DNA from: an uncultured Clostridia bacterium
GTDB taxonomy: Bacteria > Bacillota > Clostridia > Christensenellales > Aristaeellaceae
Direction: 5' to 3'
Assembly (NCBI GenBank): GCA_947165425.1
Contig: CAMVAJ010000005.1
Coordinates: 1-64,000, forward strand
Length of the DNA stretch: 64,000 nucleotides
A program made the translations under genes and the position numbers. Shown in pieces: positions 26,608 to 36,600 of this stretch. The notes below the pieces were generated by a model. It saw only the letters and a list, made by a program, of their open reading frames with translations. It did not search any database and had not been told where the DNA came from. Positions within the stretch are counted from its first letter, which is position 1, and each line of letters starts with the position of its first letter.

Positions 26608-28362
26608 ATGAAAAGAAAACTGCTGACAATTCCGCTCCTGTTCCTCTGCGCCGTGCTGCTCAGCGGCTGCGTGCCGCTGCTGGAGACCGGAGACAGCGGC
26701 ACAGAGTCCGCCGGCGGCGGTCATCTCCCGGTTGAGAAAGCGGCGTCCTCCAGCCAGGTCTTCCCGGAGGATCCGGCCCTCTATGCCGGGGACGATGCCG
26801 AGGTGGTCTGCTTCTATGTGACCGTCCTGGGCGGCAACGGCGCCGACGGCACCGACCACACGCTGGAGGAAGTCGACAGCTACCTGAACCTGCAGGGTAT
26901 GTACGACGTGGAGAAGATCCGGACCGAGGTGCTGGTGCAGGTCGGCGACGAGGAGGGCCCCCGGGAGGGCGCGCTGGGCTACACTGAACTGGCCAGCAAC
27001 GCCACGATGAACGTGCGCGGGCGCACCTCCACGGGCTACGCGCAGAAGTCCTACCGCATCACGCTGTTCGACAACGCCGGTCTCTGGGAGGGCCAGCGCG
27101 CCATCGCCCTCAACAAGCACCCCGCCGACGTGACGCGGCTGCGGAATGCGCTCTACTTCAAGCTCCTGCAGGACGTGCCAGCCATTCCGAGCCTGCGGAC
27201 GCGTTTCGTGCATCTCTACCTCCGGGACCAAACCGGAGACGCGCCCGAGGAGGCCTTCACCGACTACGGTCTCTTCACCCAGGTCGAGCTGCCCAACAAC
27301 CGCTATCTGCGCAACCACGCCCTGAGCATCGACGGGAATCTCTACAAGGCGAACATGTGCGAGATGTACCGCTACCCCGAGGCGCTGCGCCTCGTTTCCG
27401 ACCCGGACTACAGCGCATCCGCCTTTGAGCGCGTGCTGGAATCCAAGACCGGCGAGGATCACACCAAGCTTCTGCGGATGCTGGACGCCGTGAACGACTA
27501 CAGCATCTCTACCGAGGAGCTGCTGGACACCTATTTCGATGTGGACAATCTGACCAGCTACCTGGCCTTCAACCTGCTGATGGGCAACCAGGACAGCAAC
27601 GCCCAGAACTACCTGCTCTACAGCCCGCTGGGCTCCAGCCGTTGGTACTATATCTGCTGGGACGGCGACGACTGTCTCAACGAGACCGAGGGCTGGCTGC
27701 GGGAGAAGGACTGGCAGATCGGCGAGTGGACCCGGGGCATCAGCAACTACTGGGGCGTGGTGCTCTTCAACCGGGCCCTACGGCTCCCCTCCTTCCGGCA
27801 GGCGCTGCAGGCGAAGATGGAGCTTCTGCGGCAGACCATCACGCCGGAGCGCGTGGCCGAGCTGATCGCCCGCTACCGCGCCGTGGTGGACGGCTACACC
27901 CAGGCGCTTCCGGACAGCGTCCATATGCGGGTGGAGCAGCAGATCCGCGATCAGATCCTGGAGGGGATGCCCCGGGATCTGGAATCCAGCTATCAGCACT
28001 ATCTCGACTCGCTGGAGAAGCCCATGCCCTTCTTCCAGGGCAACGCGGAGATCGAGGACGGCCAGCTGCGGCTGACCTGGGCCGAGAGCTACGACCTCGA
28101 CGGGGAGTTCCTGCGCTATGACGTCCAGCTCTGCCGGGACTGGCAGTTCGAGGATGTGGTCTGGGAACAGAAGGGACTGCTGAGCACCAGCGCCTCCCTC
28201 CCCCTGCCCGAGGCCGGAGAATACTACTGGCGGGTCACGGTGACCAACGAGAGCGGCTACACACAGACCTCCTTCGACAGCGTGGTTACCTCCACGGGCT
28301 CGCACAACGGCATGCGCCGCTTCACGATCGGCCAGGACGGGACGGTGGTGAATCCCGAATGA
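26608..28362 (+). CDS. CotH kinase family lipoprotein
   Basis: A 584-residue protein that begins with a lipoprotein signal (LLFLCAVLLSGC), so it should be anchored outside the membrane. The CotH-type atypical kinase fold is indicated by NVRGRTSTGYAQKSYRITL, LNKHPADVTRLRN and GNQDSNAQNYLLYSP...WDGDD. CotH in Bacillus phosphorylates spore-coat proteins. Homologues outside sporulation loci are widespread and largely uncharacterised. The C-terminal ~100 residues (from about 500) resemble a fibronectin/Ig-like domain. The track begins upstream at 26470; ATG 26608 has GAGAGGAAAGG in front. It follows pelG by 13 bases and overlaps the VTC gene by ATGA, so it belongs to the same operon. Confidence 0.87.
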   Translation: MKRKLLTIPLLFLCAVLLSGCVPLLETGDSGTESAGGGHLPVEKAASSSQVFPEDPALYAGDDAEVVCFYVTVLGGNGADGTDHTLEEVDSYLNLQGMYDVEKIRTEVLVQVGDEEGPREGALGYTELASNATMNVRGRTSTGYAQKSYRITLFDNAGLWEGQRAIALNKHPADVTRLRNALYFKLLQDVPAIPSLRTRFVHLYLRDQTGDAPEEAFTDYGLFTQVELPNNRYLRNHALSIDGNLYKANMCEMYRYPEALRLVSDPDYSASAFERVLESKTGEDHTKLLRMLDAVNDYSISTEELLDTYFDVDNLTSYLAFNLLMGNQDSNAQNYLLYSPLGSSRWYYICWDGDDCLNETEGWLREKDWQIGEWTRGISNYWGVVLFNRALRLPSFRQALQAKMELLRQTITPERVAELIARYRAVVDGYTQALPDSVHMRVEQQIRDQILEGMPRDLESSYQHYLDSLEKPMPFFQGNAEIEDGQLRLTWAESYDLDGEFLRYDVQLCRDWQFEDVVWEQKGLLSTSASLPLPEAGEYYWRVTVTNESGYTQTSFDSVVTSTGSHNGMRRFTIGQDGTVVNPE

Positions 28363-29093
28363 ATGGACAGCGCTGGCGGCATGAGCTGAAATATCTGATC
28401 AACCTGCCTGATTGGGCGCTGCTGCGCGCCCGGCTGCCCGCGGCGGTGCACCGGGATCCCCACGCCGGCGAGAACGGCGAGTACATGATCCGAAGCCTGT
28501 ACTTCGACGATTACTGGAACACCGCCTACGAGGAGAAGGACGCGGGCGTGCTGACCCGGCACAAGTACCGCATCCGGGTCTACAACTGCAGCGACGACCG
28601 CATTCTCCTGGAGCGCAAAAACAAGTACGGCCCCTACATCTGGAAGCAGAGCGCGCCCATGACGCGGGCTCAGGTCGAGGCGGTGCTCGCGGGCGAATAC
28701 ACCGCGCTGCTGGCTGGCGGAGCGCCCCTTCTGCAGGAATTCTACTACGAGTGCACGTCGCGGCTGATGCGCCCGCGGGTGATTGTGGACTATGACCGGG
28801 AGCCCTTCGTGCTGGACGCCGGGGAGGTGCGCATCACCTTCGACAAGCGTGTCCGGGCCGGAATGGGCCAGTTTGATCTGTTTGACCCGAATTTGCCCAC
28901 GCTGGAGACCCTGCGCGGCGATCAGATGATCATGGAGGTCAAGTTCACCGAGTTTCTGCCCAGGCAGGTGCGCAGCCTCCTGCCTCCCCGCTCCGCCGAG
29001 CTGACGGCGGCGTCGAAATATGTCCTTTGCTGTGATGCCGCCGCGCGGCAGATGCCCATGAACAGAACGGAGGGAATTCAATGGAAACGATGA
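28359..29093 (+). CDS. VTC-domain (polyphosphate polymerase-like) protein
   Basis: A 244-residue protein with the VTC tunnel domain found in yeast Vtc4 polyphosphate polymerase. Visible core strands are RHELKYLI, IRSLYFDDYW, KYRIRVYN, LLERKNKYG and a final glutamate strand IMEVKFTEFLP. Basic residues and glutamates alternate as expected for a triphosphate-tunnel fold. No transmembrane helix is present. It is commonly found next to CotH and DUF4956 genes, as here. Whether it makes polyphosphate or another product is not shown. Confidence 0.87.
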   Translation: MNGQRWRHELKYLINLPDWALLRARLPAAVHRDPHAGENGEYMIRSLYFDDYWNTAYEEKDAGVLTRHKYRIRVYNCSDDRILLERKNKYGPYIWKQSAPMTRAQVEAVLAGEYTALLAGGAPLLQEFYYECTSRLMRPRVIVDYDREPFVLDAGEVRITFDKRVRAGMGQFDLFDPNLPTLETLRGDQMIMEVKFTEFLPRQVRSLLPPRSAELTAASKYVLCCDAAARQMPMNRTEGIQWKR

Positions 29094-29776
29094 CCTTTAC
29101 GGATATTTTCAAATCGTCCTTTCTCGAGACAGGCGGCCTGATGCAGGGGCTCACCGTGCCTGTGCTGACCCGGGCGGTGATCTATATCCTGCTGTCGGTC
29201 GTCATCGGCTCGCTCCTGTATGTGCTTTACCGGAAAACCTACGCAGGCGTCGTCTACAGCCGGGCCGTCGCGGTCTCGATTCTGGGCATGACCGTGCTGA
29301 CCTGCGCCATCATCGTGACGATCCAGTCCAACACCGTGCTCTCCCTGGGCATGGTGGGCGCGCTGAGCATCGTCCGCTACCGCACGGCGGTGAAGGATCC
29401 GATGGATCTGCTCTACCTCTTTTGGGCGGTCGCGTCGGGCATCGCCACCGGCGCTGGCATGTTCCTGATCGCGCTCTTTGCCTTCATCGTCATGGCGGTG
29501 ATTCTGCTGGTACTGTCCCGCTCCCGCGGCCGGAGAGACGAACTGTATATCCTGCTGGTCCACTACACGGGCAGCGGCACGGAGGAGAAGATCCGCCGGG
29601 CCATCGGCACCCACCCCTATAAGATCAAATCCAAAACCCTGCGGAAAAACGACGTGGAGATGGCCGTCGAGGTGCGGGTGAAGAAGAACGACATGCGGTT
29701 TGTGGAAGCCCTGCGCGGCGACGAGGACATCAATGACTTGACCCTCGTGCAGTACAGCGGCGACTACATCGACTGA
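29081..29776 (+). CDS. DUF4956 integral membrane protein
   Basis: A 231-residue membrane protein with about four helices in residues 25-150 (AVIYILLSVVIGSLLYVLY, SILGMTVLTCAIIVTI, GMFLIALFAFIVMAVILLV). The family segment LSLGMVGALSIVRYRTAVKDP lies between them. A cytosolic C-terminal domain of about 80 residues follows. DUF4956 proteins nearly always neighbour VTC-domain genes and may form the membrane module for the VTC product. The start overlaps the VTC gene by 13 bases and follows GGAGGG. It is the last gene of the Pel-like operon. Confidence 0.87.
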   Translation: METMTFTDIFKSSFLETGGLMQGLTVPVLTRAVIYILLSVVIGSLLYVLYRKTYAGVVYSRAVAVSILGMTVLTCAIIVTIQSNTVLSLGMVGALSIVRYRTAVKDPMDLLYLFWAVASGIATGAGMFLIALFAFIVMAVILLVLSRSRGRRDELYILLVHYTGSGTEEKIRRAIGTHPYKIKSKTLRKNDVEMAVEVRVKKNDMRFVEALRGDEDINDLTLVQYSGDYID

Positions 29777-29865
29777 TCCTCCCGGATTCGCGGGAGCTGC
29801 CGAAGACAGCTGTCCGTGTCCGTGGGATAAAGAGTCTGTCCAGCTTTTGAAAGGATTTGTGAGCT

Positions 29866-31281
29866 ATGAAGCTGAATGTCAAGCGCACCTGTCAGATCGG
29901 TTTCGCGTTCTTCGGGATCCTCCTGCTGTGGCAGGTGTACGACTCCTGGTGTCCGACCTTCCTGACCGATCTGTTTGCCCACCGACTGTACGGGATGACC
30001 TCGGCGGAGCTCAAGGCCAGCGCGCCGGAGAATATCCTGAACGTGCAGTGGCTGGTCGGCATCATCATGGCCTGCGACAATCTGGCGGCGCTGATCCTCC
30101 TGCCGATCTTCGGCGGTCTCTCCGACCGGACAAGGACCCCCATCGGGAAGCGGATGCCCTACATCCTCACGGGCACCTTTGTGGCCGCCGTCGCCTTCCC
30201 CTTCATTCCGCTGTTCTTCCACCAGAACAACATCGCCGGCATGATCGTCATGATGGGCATCGTCCTGGTTTTCATGATGATGTACCGCAATCCGGCCGTC
30301 TCCCTCATGCCCGATATCACGCCGAAGCCCCTGCGCGCCAGGGCCAACGGCATCATCAACATCATGGGCTACCTCGGCGGCGGCTTCGCCACCATTTTGG
30401 GCGTCTTCCTCAAGCTCAGCGATTACATCAATATCACAGACCGCAGCGCGAAGCTCTGGATCATCGAGATCCCCTTTGTGGTTGCGTCCGTGCTGATGGT
30501 GATCTCCGCGCTGGTCCTGTTCTTCACGGTCCGCGAGAACGAGATCGCTGAGGAGATGAAGGACGAGATGGCCGAGGGCGAGCGTCTGGCCGCCATCGAG
30601 AATCCCGTCACGGACGAGGGCCCCATGTCCCCCGCCAACCGGCGGATGCTGCTGGCGATCCTGCTGGCCGAGTTCCTCTGGTTCATGTCCGACAACGCCA
30701 TTGGCACCTACATCGGCAACTATGTCATCTACTACCTGAACGCCTCCTCCAGCGCCACGATGATCCTGACCCTGGGCGGCGGCCTCGCCTCGGCGGTCGG
30801 CTTCCTCATCGCCGGCGGCATCGCCGACCGCATCGGGCGGAAGTGGACCGTCACCTCGGGCCTCGCGATCGGCTTTGTCGCGATGCTGATCATGATATTC
30901 GTCCGCCCCACCGGCGCGGTGGTCGGCGAGCACGGCGAGTTCTCCTTCCCGGCGATTCTGTATGTGGTCTGGGCGCTCAAGGGCTTCGGCATGGCGCTGG
31001 TGCACAACTGCTCCTTCCCCATGGTCGTCGAGCTCTGCTCCTCGAAGAAGATCGGCCGCTTCACCGGCTATTACTACGCCGCCAGCATGTCGGCGCAGAC
31101 CGTCACGCCAGTGCTGCTGGGTCTGATCTTTATGCGGACCGGCGCCTGGGGCGCGCTGCCCGTCTACTCCTCCATCCTGACCGCGCTGAGCGCGCTGGTC
31201 TTCATCACCCTGGTCAAGAACATCAAGGCGCGCAAGGCCCCCAATCCCACAGGGCTTGAGGCGCTCGGGGAGGAGTGCTGA
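29866..31281 (+). CDS. MFS transporter, SLC45/GPH-like
   Basis: A 471-residue permease with about 12 hydrophobic helices. The MFS loop 2-3 motif appears as GGLSDRTRTPIGKR and again in the second half as GGIADRIGRKW. The overall order resembles SLC45-like sugar:proton symporters. Substrate unknown; carbohydrates are the usual ligands of the group. It is preceded by AAAGGA and separated by 89 bases from the Pel-like operon. That gap contains a small GC hairpin but no T run, so read-through is possible. A GDPD gene follows after one base. Confidence 0.85.
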   Translation: MKLNVKRTCQIGFAFFGILLLWQVYDSWCPTFLTDLFAHRLYGMTSAELKASAPENILNVQWLVGIIMACDNLAALILLPIFGGLSDRTRTPIGKRMPYILTGTFVAAVAFPFIPLFFHQNNIAGMIVMMGIVLVFMMMYRNPAVSLMPDITPKPLRARANGIINIMGYLGGGFATILGVFLKLSDYINITDRSAKLWIIEIPFVVASVLMVISALVLFFTVRENEIAEEMKDEMAEGERLAAIENPVTDEGPMSPANRRMLLAILLAEFLWFMSDNAIGTYIGNYVIYYLNASSSATMILTLGGGLASAVGFLIAGGIADRIGRKWTVTSGLAIGFVAMLIMIFVRPTGAVVGEHGEFSFPAILYVVWALKGFGMALVHNCSFPMVVELCSSKKIGRFTGYYYAASMSAQTVTPVLLGLIFMRTGAWGALPVYSSILTALSALVFITLVKNIKARKAPNPTGLEALGEEC

Positions 31282-31282
31282 G

Positions 31283-32029
31283 ATGAAAACCTACCAGGCC
31301 TCCGATTTTCGGGGCCGCTATTTCGCCCACCGCGGCCTGCACGACATCGCCCGCGGCATTCCGGAGAACTCTCTCCCCGCCTTCCGCGCCGCGGTGGCGA
31401 AGGGCTACGGGGTGGAGCTGGACGTGCAGCTCTCATCGGACGGCCGCGTCGTCGTCTTTCACGACGATACGCTGGACAGGGTCTGCGGCGTGCGAAGCCG
31501 CGTGATCAGCCACCCGCTCGCGGAGCTGCAGCAGATGCGGCTCCTGGGCACCGATGAGACGATCCCTCTGTTTAGCGACGTGCTGGACATCCTGCGCCAG
31601 GGCAGCGGGCCGCTGATCGTGGAGCTGAAAACCGGCCCACGCAACCAGGAGCTGTGTGAGAAGACACTGTCCTTCCTGCGAAACTATCCGGGCGTCTTCT
31701 GCATCGAGTCCTTCGACCCCCGGATCGTGCTGTGGTTCCGGAAGCACGCGCCGGAGATCTTCCGCGGTCAGCTCGCCCAGCCTTACGAGGGCTACGCCGG
31801 TCTCTTGCCCGCCCCCGTCGCGTTTCTCCTGTCCGGGTGCCGGCTCTCGTTCCTGAACAAACCGGACTTCATTGCCTACCGGATCGGCAGGCGGCCCAGC
31901 AGGGTACTGCGCAAGCGTTCCAGAGGCGTCCTGCTTTTCGGCTGGACATCCAAGGACGCCGAGCATGACGCCGCGGACAACGACGCGGTCATCTTCGAGG
32001 CGTGTACGCCGCCGGTAAAGTACGCCTGA
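31283..32029 (+). CDS. Glycerophosphodiester phosphodiesterase
   Basis: A 248-residue GDPD/UgpQ-like enzyme that hydrolyses deacylated phospholipids to glycerol-3-phosphate and an alcohol. The N-terminal catalytic motif is AHRGLHDIARGIPENS. The metal-binding ELDVQLSSDGRVVVFHDDTLDR and LIVELKTG are also present. No signal peptide is seen, so it is cytosolic. The track starts at 31256, but GGAGGAG precedes ATG 31283 (MKTYQASDF). It starts right behind the MFS stop and is followed by a terminator, so the two are co-transcribed. Confidence 0.9.
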   Translation: MKTYQASDFRGRYFAHRGLHDIARGIPENSLPAFRAAVAKGYGVELDVQLSSDGRVVVFHDDTLDRVCGVRSRVISHPLAELQQMRLLGTDETIPLFSDVLDILRQGSGPLIVELKTGPRNQELCEKTLSFLRNYPGVFCIESFDPRIVLWFRKHAPEIFRGQLAQPYEGYAGLLPAPVAFLLSGCRLSFLNKPDFIAYRIGRRPSRVLRKRSRGVLLFGWTSKDAEHDAADNDAVIFEACTPPVKYA

Positions 32030-32058
32030 GTCCTTCCCTCCGTTCCCGTTCTCCAAGT

Positions 32059-32089
32059 CCCGAAGTTTGAAACGCCTCGGGGCTTTTTT
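32059..32089 (+). terminator. Intrinsic terminator after the GDPD gene
   Basis: Stem CCCGA/TCGGG with a long loop is followed by CTTTTTT. Confidence 0.65.
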
Positions 32090-32160
32090 GTCCGGATTAT
32101 CCATATCACAGAATTTACAGTTCGTTCTCATTTTTAATGTCAGTTTCAGGCTAGAGCAAA

Positions 32161-32188
32161 TTGACATATGTTTTTTTTTGTTTATAAT
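32161..32188 (+). promoter_or_regulatory. Strong promoter of the surface-pilus locus
   Basis: Perfect TTGACA (32161-32166) and TATAAT (32183-32188) are 16 bases apart. The spacer is nearly all T. Confidence 0.88.
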
Positions 32189-32193
32189 ATAGT

Positions 32194-32396
32194 TGTTGAA
32201 GTGAACACAAAAATAGGCCTGCTTCAACATCACAATGTTTTGTAATATCCATATCGGATGCCGTGATAAAACGCGTAAGTGATAAAAGAAGAAACCAGGT
32301 TGCATATGTAACCAGCCATGCAACTTCCGTCTGGTATGATCAGGCTGTAAGCTAACCCTGGTCTGCCGCGGCTGAAGTGAAAAGGAGCGATGGCAT
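32194..32396 (+). promoter_or_regulatory. Structured ~200-base leader RNA, unidentified
   Basis: The transcript would open with a hairpin TGTTGAAG/CTTCAACA (32194-32229). A nested structure follows: outer stem ACCAG/CTGGT (32294-32298 with 32331-32335) around an inner 7-bp stem GTTGCAT/ATGCAAC (32299-32305 with 32318-32324). The inner loop has a second ACCAG and a second CTGGT lies further down (~32357), so alternative pairings exist. It matches no riboswitch family I could recognise. The surface-protein gene at 32397 begins directly after it. Confidence 0.5.
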
Positions 32397-33599
32397 ATGA
32401 AAAAGACCACGCTGGGACTGCTGGTCTTCCTGATCCTGCTGATGGCGAGTATACTCGCCTTCGCAGAGGAGGCCGGGTCCGTCGTAATGGAAGAACCCAT
32501 TTTAACCGAAACCCAGGAGGAAATCGCCGCCACGCCGGAGACTGCTTCGGCGGAGGCTGAATTGTCGTACCCTTCTCAGAGCGAGACACCTGCCCCCTCC
32601 GCCGGTGCTGCCGCCGCGCAGGCCGATATCGTTGAGGAACCCGCCGAGGTGGTCATCGAGGAGACCATCGTCGAAGAGATCGTTGTGGTCTGGGAGCCTA
32701 TGGCGGAACAGAGCACCGCCCCGGCGGAGGAGCCGGAGGCTGAAAGCACGGAGACTCAGGAACCCGAGGAATCAACATCTACTCAGGATGAGAGCAAGGA
32801 AGGCATTCAGAAACCCGAAGCCTTTACCGCCAATGTAACCGTTGAAGTACTCCCGGAGAGCGAGCTGGTTGAACAAACCGTCTTCCAGATGAAAGCGCAC
32901 ATTGCGCAGGCCAGCGGCGCCTACACCCTCCGCTGGGAGCAGCACGATCCGCTGACCGACAAACCCGACGAAGACCCTGTCTGGAAAAAGCTCGGCACGG
33001 AGCCGACCCTGGAACTGACCGCGGAGCTGCGTCTCAACGCGCTGGACTTCCGTCTGGTCGTCACCGGCGCGGACGGCACGGAGCTGACCGTCGCCATCCC
33101 TCATCTGAACGTACAGCCCCTGCCGATCAAGGAGACTGTGGCTGAGACCGAGACTGAGACTGAACCTGAATTCGAATCCAAACCCGAAGAAGAAACGATT
33201 CCCGAGTCTGGGACGGAGGCTGACGAGCCCGCGACCCAGGCTGTCGAATCCGACGAGACGATTGAGCCCGTCGAGACGGTTGAAGCCGTCGAGGAGACGG
33301 AGATTGAGGTCGTCGAGGAGGAGCCGGTCGAGGCCGCCGAGACCGCTGAAACGCCCGCGCGGGAGCCCCGCAGGGTCACCGTGCGCAGCTCGCTGGGAAA
33401 CAGCATCGTCTGCGGCGCGCCGATCCGGCTGACCGCGGAGCTGCAGGGTTTCGACCATGATGAGGAAGTCACCGTCATCTGGGAGATCGACGACGGCGCC
33501 GGCTGGCGCGAGGCCGCGACCGGCGAAACCTTTGAATACACCGCCAGCCTCGAGACCCTGAGCTGGAACATCCGGGCGCGGGTGCTCTACACGCCCTGA
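32397..33599 (+). CDS. Secreted acidic, repeat-rich protein of the pilus locus
   Basis: A 400-residue protein with a classical signal peptide (residues 1-24, cleavage near LAFA-EE). Residues ~25-140 and ~245-320 are very rich in Glu, Pro, Thr and Ala and look like extended stalks (repeats such as ETVEAVEETE). Two beta-rich Ig-like blocks separate and follow them: ~140-240 (NVTVEVLPES...LTVAIPHL) and ~325-400 (VTVRSSLGNSIVCGAPIRLTAEL). It has no sorting signal, membrane anchor or known catalytic motif. It is the first gene behind the leader RNA and 83 bases before the giant adhesin. It may be a soluble surface accessory or adhesin cap. Function unknown. Confidence 0.7.
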   Translation: MKKTTLGLLVFLILLMASILAFAEEAGSVVMEEPILTETQEEIAATPETASAEAELSYPSQSETPAPSAGAAAAQADIVEEPAEVVIEETIVEEIVVVWEPMAEQSTAPAEEPEAESTETQEPEESTSTQDESKEGIQKPEAFTANVTVEVLPESELVEQTVFQMKAHIAQASGAYTLRWEQHDPLTDKPDEDPVWKKLGTEPTLELTAELRLNALDFRLVVTGADGTELTVAIPHLNVQPLPIKETVAETETETEPEFESKPEEETIPESGTEADEPATQAVESDETIEPVETVEAVEETEIEVVEEEPVEAAETAETPAREPRRVTVRSSLGNSIVCGAPIRLTAELQGFDHDEEVTVIWEIDDGAGWREAATGETFEYTASLETLSWNIRARVLYTP

Positions 33600-33682
33600 C
33601 GCGCACCCGGCGTGATCCCCCGATTTCATCAAGCCCAAGTGATTCAGAATGAAGACACGTCCTCAGACTTGAGGTGAAAATA

Positions 33683-36600
33683 ATGAAGAGATTGACTGCC
33701 CTTGTCCTGGCATTCCTGATGCTGGCGCAGCTATGGCCCGGCGTCGGTTTTGCTGCGGACAACGCTTCAGAGGACAGACATGAAGTTGTGTCTGAGCAGC
33801 TCGACACGCCCGTATATCACACCGTCACCTTTATGGCGGACGGAGAACTCGTCTCCGCCATCTTTGTCGCCGACGGCACCGAGATCGGCGAGCTGCCCGC
33901 CGCGCCGGAGCGCAGCGGGAAGGCCTTTATCGGCTCGCACGGGGGAACGACGCCCTCCGCCGCAGCCGTGACCACCGGCTCCCGGCCGGGGGAGGCCGTC
34001 TACACCACCCTTGACAGCGAGCTCGAGGCCAAGAAGCAGAGCGCCAACTACCGCTATCAGGATACCGGCTCCTACGCGTCGGTGGAAATCTTCGGCAACC
34101 ACAAGAAGAACCAGAAGCCCAGCGCCTCCCGTAACCTTGCGGCCCTCGCCGGGAAGAACGGCGACGCCTGGTCCGTCGCGAACATCAAGAACAATACCGA
34201 CCTGACCGCCACCGCGGTCGTCCTTGCACTGCCGGAAAACGGCGCCCTCTCCGCCTACTCGGTGAAGAACGGCAAGCTGAACGCGCTCCTGGCCTCGAAC
34301 CTCGCCCTGGGCGACCGTGTTACGATCCCCCTCTCCATGAAGGGCGATACGGGCCTCGCGCTGGTCGTGGAGGACGGAACCGACGACGATGACGCGCAGG
34401 AGATCGAGGGCGCGCTCTACGCCAACGAGGACCTCTACCTCACCGGCAAGATCCCCGGCAACGGCGTGATCGAAGTCATCCCCGCGACGGTGTCCATCGA
34501 CGGCGAGGAGCTGGTCGCGGCCTACGACATCAACATCTACGCCAACGCCAACCAGCAGCGGAAGGGCAAGACCTGGCAGCCCGCCGGGAAAAAGGTGCAG
34601 GTCCACTGGCGCGACGACGCCTTCACCGGCGAGATGAACGTCTACCACATGAACGGCGAGACGGCTGAGTTTGTCTCCACCGTGGAGGCGGATGAGAACG
34701 GCTGGGTCGTTTTCGAGGCGGAGAGCTTCTCGGTCTACGCCTTCACCCACTCCATCGAAAAGACCGTCACCATCGGTGGCGCGACCTACCGCATCACCGT
34801 GACCTATGACAGCAAGGCCGGCATCCCCGACGGCGCGGAGATCGAGGCCAGCGAGGCCCCGGTCGACGAGGCGTACCTCGCCCGCCTGACGGAGACCGCC
34901 GCGGCCCTGAGCGTCGAGCTCTCCTCCATCACCTACTCCAAGCTCCTGGACATCTCCATCGTCAAGGACGGCGTCGAGATCGAGCCGAAGACGCCCGTGG
35001 ACGTGAAGGTGGAGCTGCTGGACGCCGAGAGCGTCACCGATCTGCGCGTGGTCCACTTCGGCGACACCACCGAGGAGCTGGCCGCCCAGACCCAGGGCAG
35101 CACCGTCACCTTCGAGACCGACGGCTTCTCCCTGTTCTCTCTGGCCGACTTCTCCCTCACCGATCGCATCTACAACGCCATCTTCGGCGACCGCAGGCTC
35201 TACGAGAACGACGACATCATCCTCTCCGGCCGGATGCCCATGCTCGGCTCCGTCGTGGCTGAGCCCGCGCAGGTCGAGATCGAGGGCCAGAACGTCCTCG
35301 TCGCCTACGACATCAAGATCTACGCCAACGCCCTCATGAAGCTCCTCGGCATCGCCTGGCAGCCCAGCGGCAATTATATCCATGTGACCGTGAAGAGCAG
35401 CGCCCTCGAGGACGGCAAGACCCTCTCCGTCTACCACATGCAGGACGCCGCCAGCGAGCCGGAGTTCATCGCCGAGGTCGAAGCCCAGAATTCGTCGGTC
35501 ACGTTCGACGCGAAGGAGTTCTCGATTTATCCGATTGGCGAAGCCACGGAAGACAAGCGTATCGGCTATGAGTTCTGGTATAACGACGGAACGCAGAACG
35601 TGCTGCTGAACACGCAGTATTTCCGTTACAAAGATTTACACCCAACTGCCACGCTGACGCTGAACGAGCCTTCTCTGCCCGGTGTTGATGGGACCACCTG
35701 GGAGCGTATCTTCCGCGGTTGGAGCAAAACCTCTACGAATGACGCAGACGCGAATCTGGTAAACATTGAGGCGCTCCGCAGTGAGCTTCAGGACCTGCCG
35801 GAATCGGCTTTTGACGAATCCGTTGTTAAGATCTACGCCAACCTCAAAAACGTATACTATGTCACCTATGTGGACATCAACCCGAACAACATTCTGGCAA
35901 CGGAAATCGTCCCGGTAGCAGAGTCAGGTAGCACAACCTTTACAGTAAAACCGGCAAGCGAGCTGCGCCCAACTATCGATTCCGAGACAGTGTTAGAGGG
36001 TTGGTATGACATCAACAATTCGGAAACTGTCTATGACCCAGGGCAAGCAAATGTTGTTTTGAACAGCAGTCTAACGCTCTATCCCAAGGTCGAGGGCGGC
36101 AACTGGCTGATCTTCAACGATAACGATCCTGTTTGGGATGTCGAAAAACAGGCTTATGTCAGCGGCGGCGCAAGCTTCACCCCCCCTGTCTTCTATCTGA
36201 ATCACGAGACAGAACAGCCGGCAGACCCGACCTGGACAGGCTACGAGTTCGGCGGCTGGTACACCGACGCCGAATGCACCACCCCGTTTGTGTTCGGCGG
36301 CACGCTGACACATGATACCACAGTTTACGCAAAGTGGATCCCCAGCGCATCGCAGTATCGCGTGGTCTACTGGAAGCAGCGCACAACTGATGCTGTAGAT
36401 GCAACGGACGAAGAAAAGACCTATGACTATGCTGGTAGCCGCTTGGTAAATACGAACGTAAATACAGGCGATGTCATAGAGATTAATGAAAATGATACTA
36501 AAGTTTACGGCATCGGTGGTTCCTCTAACGAAGTAGGACAGCAATTCTTCATCTATAATAGTAATAACACGGATCAAAGCATCGTTGTAAAGGCAGACGG

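Noticed and set aside
29777-29865. CTCCCG/CGGGAG hairpin considered as a terminator of the Pel-like operon
   Set aside because: There is no T tract and the stem is short. Read-through into the MFS gene cannot be excluded.
32294-32335. Leader stems considered as a c-di-GMP, SAM or cobalamin riboswitch
   Set aside because: The conserved cores of those classes could not be placed. I keep it only as an unidentified structured leader.
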